Source: Sipunculus nudus
Taxonomy: Eukaryota > Annelida > Sipuncula > Golfingiida > Sipunculidae
DNA length: 64,000 nt
Direction: 5' to 3'
NCBI GenBank assembly: GCA_026874595.1
Contig: CM049322.1
Coordinates: 59,526,886 to 59,590,885 of the forward strand
A model generated the notes under the pieces. The model was not told the DNA's origin. It worked only from the letters and a program-made list of their open reading frames with translations, and did no database searches. The position numbers and the translations under genes are program-made. Of this stretch, positions 25,751 to 39,130 are shown piece after piece. How positions within the stretch are numbered: the stretch's first letter is position 1; each line of letters opens with the position of its first letter.

Positions 25751-27172
25751 GCGAATGGTATTTTGTAACATTTCTCATTGTCAACTTGGCAAAGCAATTT
25801 ATTTTAAATTTACATATTTCTCAGCCCACTATGCAAGTTAAAGGAATTAAAGCCTTGTTTGAAATCAGCATGTAGGCTAAATTTTACGCAAGAAACCCAT
25901 TTGGTTGCAACATAAATATCACTGAATTTCGGAATTTTACAATAACACAAATATAGAGCAGGCTTATAAAAATATTTTTAACTGATAATCCAGTTTAGAC
26001 TATAATCAAGTATTTAACTAATGTTTCTAACAAAGTACATTCACGGGTAAAACAGTATACATATGGTCAAGTCTACGGTTCCATCTATACATATTTACAA
26101 AATAAAAGCTATGTTACATTTATTCAAGAGACATCTACGCATAATAAAATTTTGAGCAGTTACTCTTATTTCAATATTATTAAGCTAATTGAGAACAAGC
26201 CCTGAAAGTTTTTATATACAAAATATTTGATAAACTGAATATTAATTTTTGCAAAGAAAAAGTCATTCATTATAAGTAAAATATGGTTTGTATACAATTT
26301 CAGGCACTAGTTGCCTCGCTGTTTGCATGGGAGGCATGAAATGTTTGCGGATCACACTTATGCCCGATGTAATAAGAAGATGTGTGTTACAGTTTTTACA
26401 CATCCCCTAACGGTACATATAGCACGTTTTATTGCTCTTTCTTTTACATCTTAGTTACACATATTTTATATACATTATTATAGGACACTTTTTTTATTTT
26501 TCTATATAACCTCCTGGTGAGAACACAATTCAAGTTATTTGCTGAGGGATTTAATTTTACATAAGGATTGAAGTAATTAGAAATATAATGATATAAAGGC
26601 ATTCATTTCATAAGAATGTAAAAATAGTATGACATGTTTATCCACAATGAAAATTCCCTATGGCCATAGTATTTACTGTAAATTGTACAGATAAAGGTTC
26701 AATACTGTGGAATTACTGTACACCTACCAAAGTTTTGAACTTAGAAGATGATTATTGAAGCATACACTGTTCTATAATGTATTCACCGCTTCAGAGCCAA
26801 AGAAGAGCAAATTACTATAATAGTTTATGAAAAGGAATATAAAGTTATACTATCCTTTTCAGGTAAAAGAAAACAGCGCATTGTTCTTTAAACAGAGACG
26901 GGCCCACATTTGTACACAGGCCCTATTCTAGTTCACTTAGTAAACGCACTAAATAAAAGGAACTTCCTTAAGAAATGAAACCTAGGCATTTTTAAAGCTG
27001 TTACTATGTTTCCATTTGAATAGATCGCTTATTTAGCAGAATTTTACAACCTAAGCCCCTTAAGTATATACTGATCCTAAAAAAAGAGAATTAACTCAAA
27101 ATAAGCAATTATTTACCAGAATTCGTCTCCTAGCTGCTGATAACAGCCAAAAAGCATTGCTCGCCAGATGCT

Positions 27173-27446
27173 TATTTATTCTGGGAGGAAATTGGGCTTG
27201 GGCAACATGCACTCGCACAATTTAAAGAGATAAAATAACACCTTTTAACTGGAATAAAATTTAGAGCCTAAACCTTCAAATTATCAGGACTGCATATTAT
27301 GATCTGAACTTATAAATAAAACAGAAAGATACTTACAGACTAGATAAAAGGACTGCTCTTTGTAGTGGGTGGCTCTTCACCTGGGTAGCCGACACTGTCG
27401 TAAAACCAACCCCAAGATGAAAAAGAAGCCATACCCTGGCTGGCCG
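27173..27446 (+). repeat. 274-bp direct repeat, right copy
   Basis: Same length and near-identical sequence to the left copy, with the same frame and donor on the minus strand. Flanking bases differ from those of the left copy. Confidence 0.9.
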
Positions 27447-28199
27447 ACTGATCCCGTCGATGGAAAGTATTTAGGAGATAGGACTTGGAATGCGGACGTC
27501 TGACATATATTTATTAAAATATTAAAACTGTGTGATAATAATAACTAGACGACCATAGGTCAAAGGCTTGCAGGAAATCGAAATAAGACAGATAGACTGA
27601 GAGACAGAAAGACGGAAACATGGGAAAACAGTCATCTGAACAACCACCGTTCTGTGATAGCAGAAACATATAGCCCTTATGTAATTTTGCTGATATTGAA
27701 AAGACGCAAACTAATGGACAGACAAACAGACAAAACATATATCTTTGGTTTCTTTTAAACGTGTGCCTTTCGTTTGGCTAAAACAATGTGAACTGAATGT
27801 GAGCTATAGTTTGTGCAGACAGAACAATAGTTGATATTATTAGACAAAATAAGATTTTTTTTTATTTTCGGTGACCTTGACCCTTAGCCAATCAAAACCT
27901 TGTAGATGATTTGTTTTCCATTAACTGTATAACCTTTTGACCATTCACTCACGACCTGTGACCTGTAGAGTGATAAAAACGCCGGTTACACATTAGAAGA
28001 CGAATGAAAACTCGTCAAACTGCTTCAGTGCTGCCCGATGCAAAAAAATCTAGACCTCTCTAACTTTAAGAATGTGAAAGTGAAAAAAACTAAGACCCAT
28101 TTTTTTAAAATATGAATTTTCTCCCCAAAAAAATGAGTAAACATAGTAAAATTATACAAAGCCAGCTACATATCAGTAAAAAGACATGAAATGACGAAA
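27447..28199. other. repeat-derived stretch, no gene seen
   Basis: Contains GACAGA-rich microsatellite-like sequence (about 27585-27735) and GTGACCTTGACC words near 27870, similar to 29440-29830 on the other side of the 145-bp array. Confidence 0.4.
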
Positions 28200-28349
28200 A
28201 AAACAAGGGCACCGCAAAGCGGAGGATCCCCTCGCATGGGAGCATAATGATATGGGGTGTATTACGCAAGTGTTAAAATAAGGTGGGGAGGTGTGTGAGC
28301 TTGAGCTTTGATGTCAAACTCAATATGTTGTATGTGTATCGGTGTATCA

Positions 28350-29295
28350 TCTATGGGTGGGTGAGCCATATGTGCGAGTTGAAAGGTTTAAGACAAATGG
28401 TTTGGCTTGAAATCGATCCACAAGCTTTTTCAAGAAGTGGGTGCTGTGGCCGTGAACTTTGACCTCGTGACCTCAAAATCGATAGGTTTCTTCATCCATG
28501 GTTGGGTAAGCCATATGTGCGAGATGAAAGGTTTTGGTCAAACGGTTTGGCTTGAAATTGATCCACAAGCATTTTCAAGAAGTGGGTGCTGTGGCCGTGA
28601 CCTTTGACCCCGTGACCTCAAAATCGATAGGTTTCTTCATCCATGGTTGGGTAAGCCATATGTGCGAGATAAAAGGTATACGTCAAAAGGTTTTGCTTAA
28701 AATGTGTCCACAAGCTTTTTCAAGGAGTGGGTGCTGTGGCCGTGACCTTTGACCCCGTGACCTAAAAAGCGATAGGTTTCTTCATCTATGGGTGGTTGAG
28801 CCATATATGCAAGATGAAATGTTTAGGTCAAACGGTTTTGCTTAAAATGGGTCCACAAAGGGTTTTCAAGAAGTGCTGTGGCCGTGACCATTGACCCCTT
28901 GACCTCAAAAACAACAGGTTTCTTCATCTATGGGTGGGTGAGCCATATGTGCGAGTTGAAAGGTTTAAGACAAATGGTTTGGTTTGAAATCGATCCACAA
29001 TCTTTTTCAAGAAGTGGGTGCTGTGGCCGTGAATTTTGACCCCGTGACCTCAAAATCGATAGGTTTCTTAATCCATGGTTGGGTGAGCCATATGTTCGAG
29101 ATGAAAGGTTAAGGTCAAACGGTTTGGCTTGAAATTGATCTACAGGCTTTTTCAAGAAGTGGGTACTGTGGCCGTGACCTTTGACCCCGTGACCTCAAAA
29201 TCAATAGGTTTCTTCATCTATGGGTGAGTAAGCCATATGTGCGAGATGAAAGGTATTGGGCAAACGGTTTGGCTTGAAATTGATCCACAAAGCAA
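28350..29295 (+). repeat. 145-bp tandem array, seven copies
   Basis: The marker GCCATATGTGCGAG recurs at 28365, 28510, 28655, 28800, 28942, 29087 and 29232 (spacings 145, 145, 145, 142, 145, 145). Each full unit carries a GTGACCTTTGACCCC-like block. Short open frames here are produced by the repeat and are not genes. Confidence 0.95.
28598..28611 (-). promoter_or_regulatory. DR1-like nuclear-receptor motif in the 145-bp unit
   Basis: TGACCTTTGACCCC is the complement of GGGGTCAAAGGTCA, a match to the DR1 site bound by HNF4 and RXR heterodimers. The same 14 bases recur at 28743 and 29175; the other units have one or more changes. A GTGACCTC half-site follows closely. Motif match only; binding is not shown. 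Confidence 0.35.
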
Positions 29296-29400
29296 TTTCG
29301 GACGGACAGACGGACAGAAAGAAGGACGGACAGACGGAAGGACGCACGAACGGAGGAGTTACTATATCCCTTTTGAAACTTCGTTGGAGGGGATAATAAG

Positions 29401-31128
29401 CTACTTGTTTCGTGGCTACGATAAATCTTCACGAAGGTATGAATAAAAAATGATTGTGTGGTTTTTCGATGACCTTGGCCTTTGATCTATTTTCGGACAT
29501 ACTGCCAGACGGATGGAACTTGGGTAGCACGTGACTGAACTATTTAGTGGGCAATGCATAACGGGATAAAATGAGCTATGATTTGTGTACTTATTACATA
29601 ATTTAACCAAGTTATGAGGAAAATATAATTTAACAACATTAACAATAAACAACAGCAGACAAACAAACGGGCATACTGACAGTTGACTATAACATGTTAT
29701 GACGTAGCTAAAGACGAACAAAATGAGTTACAGTGTGTGAAGATAGGACAATTGTGACGAAGTTTTGAGAAATTTAAGATTTAGGGGTTTACAGTGACCT
29801 TGACTTTGGCCTTTGATATGTTGCGACCAAAAACGGCTACTAGCATATCTAGTTTCTTGGCCTTGGTAAAAAAAATAAACAATATAGCTGATTTTATCTC
29901 TTTATATTATATTACCCCAATCAATTTTCATAAAGTGAGGGTGGCGTGTCCAGTATTGGTAAACTGCACGGTCACGTGACATGCAGACTTTAATTGGGCT
30001 AAATCAAATGAGTAGATTTTGACCAACTAAATCAAAGTCTGAGAAATCGTTTTTTATTATATTAAAAGTCAAGTAATAATCATGTGTTTATACGATGTTA
30101 AATAGTTGGGTTTTTTTTCGCAGTGCCAGCGCGAAAGGATACGTATACTGTACGTCAGAATGCGCACACACACCCAAGCACACACACACAGAGTCCAACA
30201 CACACACACACACATATAAATATAATTATATAAGTGTGTGTGTTGAAAACTAAGCCCTATTGTAAATCTTGAGAGTAAAAGAGATGACAAATACTGGAAT
30301 TTCGCTCATGGAGGAAAATACTTTCATTATTAATCTACACATTCCCAGTGTAACGAGTGCGATACTATCAAATGAGCCAGGTAAAGTACATATGTTCACT
30401 TCCAACCGCCCTGCGGGGAAAATCCTTTAAAGTAACACATGGAACACGAAGATATTAAAGATAAATAGGCGGCTGAGAATGGTGCTTTCACACATAAAGG
30501 AAAACAGGTTTGTTATATATGCTTCCGTTCCCCGCAAAGCACAGGTCATGTTATGGATCACTGGATTCTGGAATCTATTGGATGGAATAAAAAATACCAA
30601 CCTTATCCCCGTAAGTGGAATCACCGCCTTGCATGACAAGGGTACTTTTTACATCTCGCGTGATGCAATATTCGAAATTTTTTATTGGTTCATATGGTCA
30701 GGTAATGTGTCAGGTGGATCGCTCAAAAAATAGTCGCCATTTTGGGCATGTTGGGCTTGGAAAAGACAAACCAGTTAGGACTTAAATCAAATTGTGGATG
30801 TATCTGAAGTCCCAAATAAACCATCTGGATTCTATTTGTATGCCGTCACATACATAGGTAAGACTTGCAGATTTGTCCATCTACTATAAATCTAATATAT
30901 AATTTAGTTTACAGTTTATCACTTTCAGTCTGTGATCGTGACCGACATGACGTATAACGGATGGCCAGTAATTTACTACATCTTCGACAGCATGCTGTTT
31001 CAACTGTTACTAATTTGCAACTGCTTTTTGACAGCCAAAGCACGATTTCCCGTGCGGTTTTTGAACACATGCATTGAACTACTTTGTAATAGGATGTCAT
31101 GGCAATCTGATTTCATCCAATGTTACTT
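29401..31128. other. intergenic stretch, no gene seen
   Basis: Repeat-derived sequence at 29440-29830, CA microsatellite patches at about 30165-30215, otherwise AT-rich DNA without coding features. Confidence 0.45.
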
Positions 31129-32582
31129 CAGGGCCGGATCCAGAGGGGGCAAAGAGGGCAGCTGCCCCCAGAGCTTCCTAATAATTATATTTTATGTCAA
31201 AAATTCAAATCAATCTGTCCGAAATTTGTAATATTTAAAACCAATTCTGGTCACTTTGACCCGAAATATCATTTTTTCCATCAGTTGTTCCCTTTTAGCT
31301 AAGCTGACTGTAAGTCATGTGACTTACAGCGATCACGCTTTGCCCTGCGTCCGTCTGTCAGTTATCAGGGCCCAAATCGTAACCGTTAGACCTACAATAC
31401 ATCCAAAGAGGTCCTAGGTATATATTCTTGAAACTCTTAAATTAGGCCATCTTGATCTATATTATCCAAGCCAAAACCATGATTTGGAGCACTCAGCAAT
31501 TTCTGTAATTTGTTGGCTTACTCTGCAAACATAAATTAACTGTAGGTAATTACCGTTTACGAAAGGTCATATAACGCCTCGATCTGTGACCGATGCATGA
31601 GTTCGTTTATCCACAATCTGTTAGTAAAAACAGTAAATCTGATTTTTTAATGTATCTATTTGTATATGTTTGGATAATTTTGGCGGGCCCCAATACAGTA
31701 TAAACACATGGATATAAATAAAACGAACAGCTTGTGCACACTTGGATCGGCGTTTTCTGAAATGAATAATTTTATAAAAGATTCAAATGATTATTTTTAC
31801 TATATATACTATACGCTATATATCGGAATATGCCCCTGCAAGAATTATGGCCAAAAGCATTTTTTGGCATTGTTTAAATCATTCTACCCATTGTTCTAGG
31901 TTACTTAACAAATATTTTTACCAGATCATAACACCAATAATTAGTACATGCATCACCTGTTTGGACAAACAGCTGACCGTCGTGGAACACGGGCCACTTG
32001 TATTAAATGAAAAAAACTTACGACCCATATCGGTAGATCCTGTTCCAGCCAAGGCCTCAAGGATGTATACAGCATCATGCAGCTCAGTCTTTTAAAGAGT
32101 CGTTAAAATATTCTAGCATAATGTCGAGGCAATGTTGAAAATATTTGCAATACTTCCAGTCACCAGTTGCGAGTGCAAGAGAAGTATTAGTATACTTAGA
32201 TTTTTGAAAACCTATCTCACGTCAGCTATGGGTCAAATGAGGTTGCAGCTCTGGCCTAATGTACATACACAGGGGTGTACCAGTGGATATGAAAAATAAG
32301 TTGTAAAATAGGTCACACTCAGAAAACCCAGAAAGATGGTTCTCAATGACATCCTCAATGATCAAGATGATTAATTAAAAATGAAGCAAAAAAAACTGTT
32401 TAGTATAATATTTCTCAAAATATCATGCATTGAGAGCACACTTGTTCCAAAACATCAATGTTTTAAAATCGAGAGCTTCAAGGGGCTTCGTCCTCCTGTG
32501 GCTCTGTCGAAGGATCATAGTGTGGGGGTAGGGCTTAGATAACCCTCATCCCCACCCCCCATATCTCCTGGATCCATCCCTA
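31129..32582. mobile_element. 1.45-kb hAT-like non-autonomous element
   Basis: The left end reads CAGGGCCGGATCCAGAGGGG and the right end, on the complement, TAGGGATGGATCCAGGAG, so the termini are imperfect inverted repeats. Flanking octamers are TGTTACTT (31121-31128) and TGTTCTTT (32583-32590), a 6-of-8 match to an 8-bp target duplication. Short CAGGG termini and 8-bp duplications are typical of hAT elements. No transposase is present. A hairpin-head repeat (AGCTGACTGTAAGTCA, about 31300) sits inside. Confidence 0.55.
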
Positions 32583-35439
32583 TGTTCTTTAAAATGCAGA
32601 TTTCTAGTTAATTAGTAGTGTATATAAGTGTATATATACATTATATATATATATATTTATATATATATATATATATATCGCATACTTTCCATTATTATTC
32701 TCATTATTTTATCCAACTTGGTATCGAGTAAGTGGAAACAACTTCATATGATAACTCAGACGGATACCATTATGTAATTTCGACTATTTTATTATTCGAC
32801 AAACCTGATAATGCTTCACTGGCTATGCTATAGCATTTAACCTCACAGGACAAATTTGAACATTTACCCCTGTTATATGAACATTTGTAACTTCTTCCCA
32901 TTAAATATGTCCGAGCTATTTGGCACATTTCCGGGGCCAAGACGCCAATATTTTTCTACGCCACACGTCCCGGACTTCCTTGTTGCCTGTGAGCTTTTTA
33001 CATGCCCTTTTAGTATATACGCCACTTGTGTTTATAACGCAACAGGACATGAACAGGTAACCTAGACAGACGGGCCGGCACAAGTACAGGTAACAAGTAA
33101 TTATAATCACAGAGCCTACATATATACATATACTGACCAAACCTTATTATTGTACGGGAGATGGCCTCGGGTAAAAACATAGACATGTAAGGCCAACACA
33201 GACAAAAAATGTTTCTTAAGCACTCCGCCTCAATTTTGACACCAGTACAGTGGCAGTCAGTGTGTGATTGTGTGTATGTGTTTGTGGGGGGTGGGGGGTA
33301 CTTGGGTAACCATCTTACCTCTGTCCCTCAGGGCCTGCACATGCAGAATATCTCCTTGATCCAGTACTAAGCTTTTTACATCACTTTATGTATCTAGATA
33401 AGGTTTTTAAAATGTAACTTGAATTAAATTATATATTTTGATAAATACAACTTCCAATATCTAATAGACAAAATTGACGGAGAAAAACTCCACAATTTCA
33501 GTTTATCTTCAGTTTTAAGCTTAATGTTCCTTCATATTAATTGTACAAGGTTGGACTTTTGACAATTTGGTGCAACAAATTCATGAGGTAGTATAGTTAT
33601 ACAACATTTATTACTCGCTGGATCTAATTAATTTTTATCGGATAAGGCGGTTAATTACATTACATATTTAAAGCCGCATAAACAGCTGAGCAAATAGGGA
33701 TAAAACAAACTCAAATCAACTTGTAATACTCGATAAGCCGATAGTAAACTTCAAGGCCCAGAGGTAAGTACCCGCAGAATGAAGTCAGAGGACGAAACCT
33801 CTTTCTGAAGAACAATGTATTAAAGTTTTCTTGTGATTTTTATGTTTGTCAGCTCTTAAGCTGGAGAAAGTATTTATAATCTATTTGTTGTTTATTTTAC
33901 CAGAACGTTCTCTCTCTTTATCGTAGTATGATTAAACTATAGGGATGCTAAATTAACCGATATATTGACGGTACATGTGTACCAATATAAAATCATGTCT
34001 CAAACAACAAGATGGCCTAGCATATTTTTTTCTGATGTACAATCGGTACCGGGTAAGAGGAATGTCAGGTCCCTCCTTTTTTTATTTAAATCAACTTTTA
34101 AAAAGAAGCGTTAGGAGACTACTATGGTATGTTCGTAAACGAGGCTTTTCAAAACCTGCAAGTATTCAAGGCGATGAATATGATAAATTGGGGCATTGTC
34201 TATTAATAGATAATACATATACTGAGGCTTATCAATTGTTGAAACACTGTATGCCATTCTTTTAGCAGGACATAAAATGCTAATGAGAACAAACTATATG
34301 TATTCTTGATCTTACAAATATGCATCTTGCAAAATAGCTACTTGAATACCAGAGAATTTTAATGTACGGATAGAAAGAATCGTTCCATGTGCCATAGAGA
34401 TATTATATCTAATTTTTGATTGGGTATTTGTATAAGCAAACACTGTAAAAACATGATACGGTCACAGCGATCTGTGCCAGTTGAAGACAGAAATCGCATT
34501 AGTTTTGTTAAATATAATGAAGTTTGTTTATTATTTTGCTAATTATCCACGGGCCGGTAACTGAAATTTGCTTATTTCTTCATTGACATGATACTGATAG
34601 TATTTGATATATTTTCCGATACGAGATGAGATGGCACGATATGACAATGAGACATTTCACTATGGCTTTTTTTATTGATATGGGACAAACTAAGTTATAC
34701 ATCAATATGATTCCCATGTTTTCCCACAAATCCTCAGACATACGTAACATTGTGAAGGGGCTATGGCAATGCAGTATTTAAGAAACTATGCAAGTGTATA
34801 AGAGGTGCGGACTGGACCGCTTGGGCTGATCAGGTCTACAATTGTACGACCGCTAATACAATAAACGGAACTGCTTATCCTATCCCTGTACCGGACTGAT
34901 CGTAATTCCTAATTCTTTAACGTTTATGCTAAACAGAAAGACTCTAGCTATGTAAAATGCATTGAAAGCAGCTACAAAAATGATATTCTATATGCAAATA
35001 TTATATACGTGTACTGTTTTATAACTTTTGTTCTCAGTAACAGTGAAAAGGATCATTTCTTAACTTGAGACTGAAGTGCCATATTCAGTGTAAGCATCAT
35101 TGTCCCCTGCTATGTTGTACAATGCTGTTGCTTTTTATCTGTATCATGGTGTGTCAATGAATAATGAGAACAATTTCTGTACATTAATACATTAAATACA
35201 TAAGCCTATATATACTCTATATATTATATCATTAACATAATGAAAATATTTTTTTGGCACGATTCGCTGTATATGTAATATTTGGTTTTGTTAAATTTAT
35301 ATGTGTTTGAACAATTATATGTACTATATAGTATAACTATAATATTTATAAAAACTAGTAATAGTAATAAAAAGTATTAAATATGTAGTAAAATTATGTG
35401 GAATAAAAGCAGAATGAAAACTACAATTTTAATTTTTAA
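32583..35439. other. intergenic stretch, no gene seen
   Basis: TA microsatellite at about 32640-32678 and a G-rich tract near 33280. Short open frames here (for example 33975-34265) have no recognisable domain or codon pattern. Confidence 0.45.
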
Positions 35440-37857
35440 TTCATTTTAATGAACGGACAGGACCAGGTGGACCGTTTCACCTGCCGGTCCGGAGCGCTTA
35501 TGTGTTGGACCTTCGTCCGGGTTTCCTTTAACAGAGCATTAATTGTAACCACTGAAACTTTTAACTGATCATCCACTTGTCCATAAAAAATCTCTATGAA
35601 AACATGAAATTAGGACACTGCACCTTATAATATCTGGCGGGGTCTGTAACCCCAAATCAATTAAAATATTGCAAAAGCAGCGGAATCTGTATAACTAATA
35701 CATCGATTGCCACGATTCTTCTCAGGCCGATTGATAATGGAGTATTTCATCCGTCCTTGAAGATTGGTGGTACCACCTTTATTTATTTCTATTTTTTACG
35801 CATTTTGTGCTTGTTTTGGGGCCTTCAAATGCAGTAGTCCCGGTATAACATGAGCACAAATGATAACCTTTAACCAAGACAATTGTAACTATACATCCCA
35901 GGATATCCTAGGCAAATCTCCCTGGGAACCTGAAATTAGGTCATGGTGTTCTATGATTTGAGAACTACAGGTCAAAAACATGATCTGGAGAAGCCAAAGA
36001 GTCGGAGTTGGTACAAAATGTATCCGTTAGGCCTAGAATCTTCTAACCCAACATCCAGGGAGTTTCTGGGTAAATTTCCTAAGACACCTGAAACTAGGTC
36101 ATGGAGACATATTTGCAAATTCCTGGCCGAAACCATGATACTGCACAAAACTTTACTGCTGGACGTAGAATTTTACAATATGACATCCCGGGGTAATGGG
36201 CAAAAAGCATGTTTTGAGCATGCTAGAGGTAATTCTACTCATTTTTCAAGGTTCCTTATCAAATACCTTTCACCAGATCATATTATCAATAATTAATGCA
36301 TTCGTTCCCTAAATGTAAAGTTCAGCTGAGCAACATGAGTAACATTAGAGTAATCGTATCAGTTTTCAGCTGTGTGTTCATATGTTGCTAAAGACTGGTG
36401 GTGCCATTTATATTTATTATGATTTTCATGCTTATTCCCTCTATTTTTGAGAATATGAATGGTGGCAAATGTTTTTCTAATCTGAGCCTTTATTAGATTA
36501 TCCCCTGCCACTGCGCAAAATCGACCCTGAAATGTTAGGCATACCAACACAGAGGTTGACCGGCGTTTGTTTATGACATTTCAATTTTCAGGAACACTGT
36601 ATACATTTTACACATTTGGCACAGCCACGCCATATTTATTATTGCGTAGGAAGTCATCATGGTGCCCTTCCATCATTAACAACTGTTATAGTCAGGGCTT
36701 GATAAATGTCATGTGTTGATGGTTTATAAAAAATTATTATTGCTGTCTTTTGAAAATGCATTTTTGCTAGACCGGTATAAGCAGACTGAATTTCTGAAAC
36801 CCCGTTTCACCCACTGACCATAGACTGGTCCCGCCCTTACTGGGCTGTTGTATGCCTAAACCACGACGCTGATAACGGAAAAACAAGTGTCTTGTGAAAG
36901 CAGTACAACTAATCAGGTGGGTGAGTAGAGTCACCAAAGGTCAATTATTTTTTTTAATTATCAGTGGTATTAGAAAATGAAATAATCACTAGAAGCGAAC
37001 GATTAGTAAAGTGAGAAATATCATATGGATTGGTCTTTATTTACTATTTCTGTCCCTCTGATGTCGATACAACTTAAACTGCTGTATACTATTCTCTTAA
37101 AAATTGACCAAAGTCAATAGAGTGACATTTAAGTCGGTAATCATAATGAATGAAACCATCAATCCATCCGCAATCAAGGTCGATTTGCCATCTGACGATT
37201 ATTGGCTGTCCAAGGATTCGTTTTGATGCTGTTCGTTATTTACGGTTCGTATATCTCTAACAGGATTAGATTCTTTCCATGTGCAATTATAATCGTTTTA
37301 AATCAATTATGCAAAAATGCAATCGGTTCAATCGATTTTGAAAAGGAGAGACCAGTCATCGAATAAATCGACATCGGAAATCGATTCATCGGTACATCAC
37401 TAATATTTATCCTTTTATTACTTGGAACGCAAATGTCATCGTCAAAGTGTCAGCAGGTGCAACATTCCTGATGGGTTGCGTATTTTGCCACATGGGGGGA
37501 TGACATATTTACGCTTTATTCACTATATATTCACGCTGTCCAAAAATTCTCCGGGATTATCCAGCTTTTATGTAATCATAAGAAACTTTGTGGACAGTTC
37601 TGACATGATAATAGGGCAGCTCGCACAAATGCAGCGCCTCATTACAACTTACATCATTTAATGAGCGATCCTGTTATACTGACAGTGTGTATAACTGATA
37701 TGTATGTCTAATGTCAAGTGAGTAAAGGTGGCCCCACCATGGCTATTATATTATTATTGGTGACTCAGTGAGTTTTAAATATTATAACTGATATGAATAC
37801 GATATAGCGGGATAAATTTACAATAGTTATCATGATATATTTTTAAAAAATCATGAC
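35440..37857. repeat. degenerate members of the AGGTCA-containing repeat family
   Basis: Recurring words are CCTAGAATCTTCTAAC, CATCCAGGGAG and CCTGAAATTAGGTCA, clearest at 35440-36310. From 36300 to 37857 no gene and only weak repeat traces are seen. Confidence 0.55.
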
Positions 37858-39130
37858 TTTTTAGCTTAGCTGACTGAAAGTCATCTGAGCTATAGTGATC
37901 ACTCTTTGTCCGTCGTCCGTCCGTCTGTCCTTCTGTTTGTTTGTCTGTCCGTCTGTCTGTCCGTCCAGTAACAAGGCACAAATCATAACCACTGGACCTA
38001 GAATCTTGTAACTTGACATCCTGAGAGGTCCATGAAAATCTCCTTGGAAACCTGAATTTAGGTCTCGGTTACCCATATCCTTCGAGCTATGGGACGCAAA
38101 ATATCCCCCCCCCCAAGAATAATTAACAATTTGACACAAAAGCTCCAGTATCGGAATAACTTATGCATTGATCGCTGTGATTCTTTGCATGTTTATTGAT
38201 CATGGAATGTTTCAGCATTTCCTGCAGACTGGTGGCGTCACCTGGATTTTTTTTCGAATTTTAAAGGCTTTTTTTGCTCTTTTTTAGACCATCAAAGATG
38301 TGGTCACCTGTTAACAGAGCACAAATTGTAACCATTGGGCGTAAAAACTTCTACCTTGACTTCCAGGGAGGTCTATAAAAAATCTCCATGAGAACCTGAA
38401 ATTAGGTCTTTGTTACCCATATCATCCTAGCTGTGGGGCTCAGAAATACCCCCCACCCCCCACCCCCCACCCCGAATAATTAACAATTTAATACAAAAGC
38501 TCCGGTATCTGAACAACTAATGCATTGATCAGCGATCATCATGATTCTTTGCATGCATATTCATCATGGAGTGTTTCGTCAGTTCCTGCAGACTGATGGC
38601 GCCACCTGGAGTTTTTCGAATTCAACGCATTTTCTCTCTATTTGTGAGACCTTCAAAGGTAGGGACGTCCGTTACCGGGCGCAAATCGTTTCCATTGTAC
38701 CTAGAAACTTCTAACTTTACATCCAGGGAGGCCCATGAAAAAATCTACTTTGAAACCTGAAATTAGTTTCTCTGTTACCCATATCCATTGAGCTATATGG
38801 CTTGTAAATACTCCTTTTCTAAATAAAAATTTCATACAAAACCTACATTGTCTGGACAACCTATGCATTGATCACCATGATTCTCTGCACGCACATTCTT
38901 CATAAAGTGTTTCATTAGTTCCTGCAGACTGGTAGCACTTGGATTTTTTTTCAAATTATTACGCATTTTCATTTATTTTTTAGATCTTTAGGTCTCTGTT
39001 ACCCATATCCTCTAAGGATGTTTCAGTTGAATTGGGATACCATCTACAAAATTTGGCATTCAGATGAAAAATATCCTTTTGTGAAAACCTTTTGAGCGTC
39101 ATGAACCCTGGGTCACTTGTTATATTTTAT
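37858..39130 (+). mobile_element. hairpin-headed repeat element, copy A
   Basis: The head (about 37862) reads AGCTGACTGAAAGTCATCTG then AGCT, in which GACT...AGTC and AGCT...AGCT can pair. A GTCCGTCTGTCC microsatellite (about 37910-37970) and about three diverged ~350-bp units follow (ATGCATTGATC at 38163, 38520 and 38863). The tail contains GAGCGTCATGAACCCTGGG and CACTTGTTATA (about 39095-39125). Copy B at 52660-54180 has the same head and tail. I infer a non-autonomous interspersed element with a variable tandem core. Confidence 0.6.

Larger units (their letters stand above)
21824..27446. mobile_element. 5.6-kb segment bounded by 274-bp direct repeats
   Basis: Two copies of a 274-bp sequence (21824-22097 and 27173-27446), with no length difference and only about two substitutions noted, bound 5,075 bp of interior. 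That is the architecture of an LTR element or of a recent segmental duplication. Against a standard LTR element: the repeats do not begin TG or end CA, no primer-binding site is evident after the first copy, no target duplication is seen, and no gag, protease, RT or integrase pattern was found. The interior holds tandem repeats at 23290-23795, a degenerate ~160-bp repeat near 24160-24620, and a less AT-rich patch at 25270-25750. The nature is uncertain. Confidence 0.55.
28200..29400 (+). mobile_element. repeat element with 145-bp tandem core
   Basis: The left part starts near 28205 (GGGCACCGCAAAGCGGAGG). Then come seven tandem units, a GACGGACAGACGGACA microsatellite (about 29299-29350) and a right end with GGAGGGGATAATAA (about 29385). 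Left region, ~150-bp tandem core, microsatellite, right region is the plan described for pearl-type and related non-autonomous elements of bivalves, now often grouped with Helitron-like elements. Assignment to that group is by architecture, not by sequence comparison. Confidence 0.6.

Noticed and set aside
21824-27446. Canonical LTR retrotransposon
   Set aside because: Direct repeats fit, but TG/CA ends, primer site, target duplication and gag-pol patterns are all missing, so only a neutral description is given.
28407-29446. Several short open frames sharing similar peptides
   Set aside because: They are translations of the 145-bp tandem units and its microsatellite.
33975-34265. 96-residue open frame
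   Set aside because: No recognisable domain, no splice context and no support from a neighbour; chance frames of this size are expected.
35943-36296. 117-residue open frame
   Set aside because: Lies in the dispersed CCTAGAATCTT repeat family; similar peptide words (YPLGLES) recur at 53864 for the same reason.
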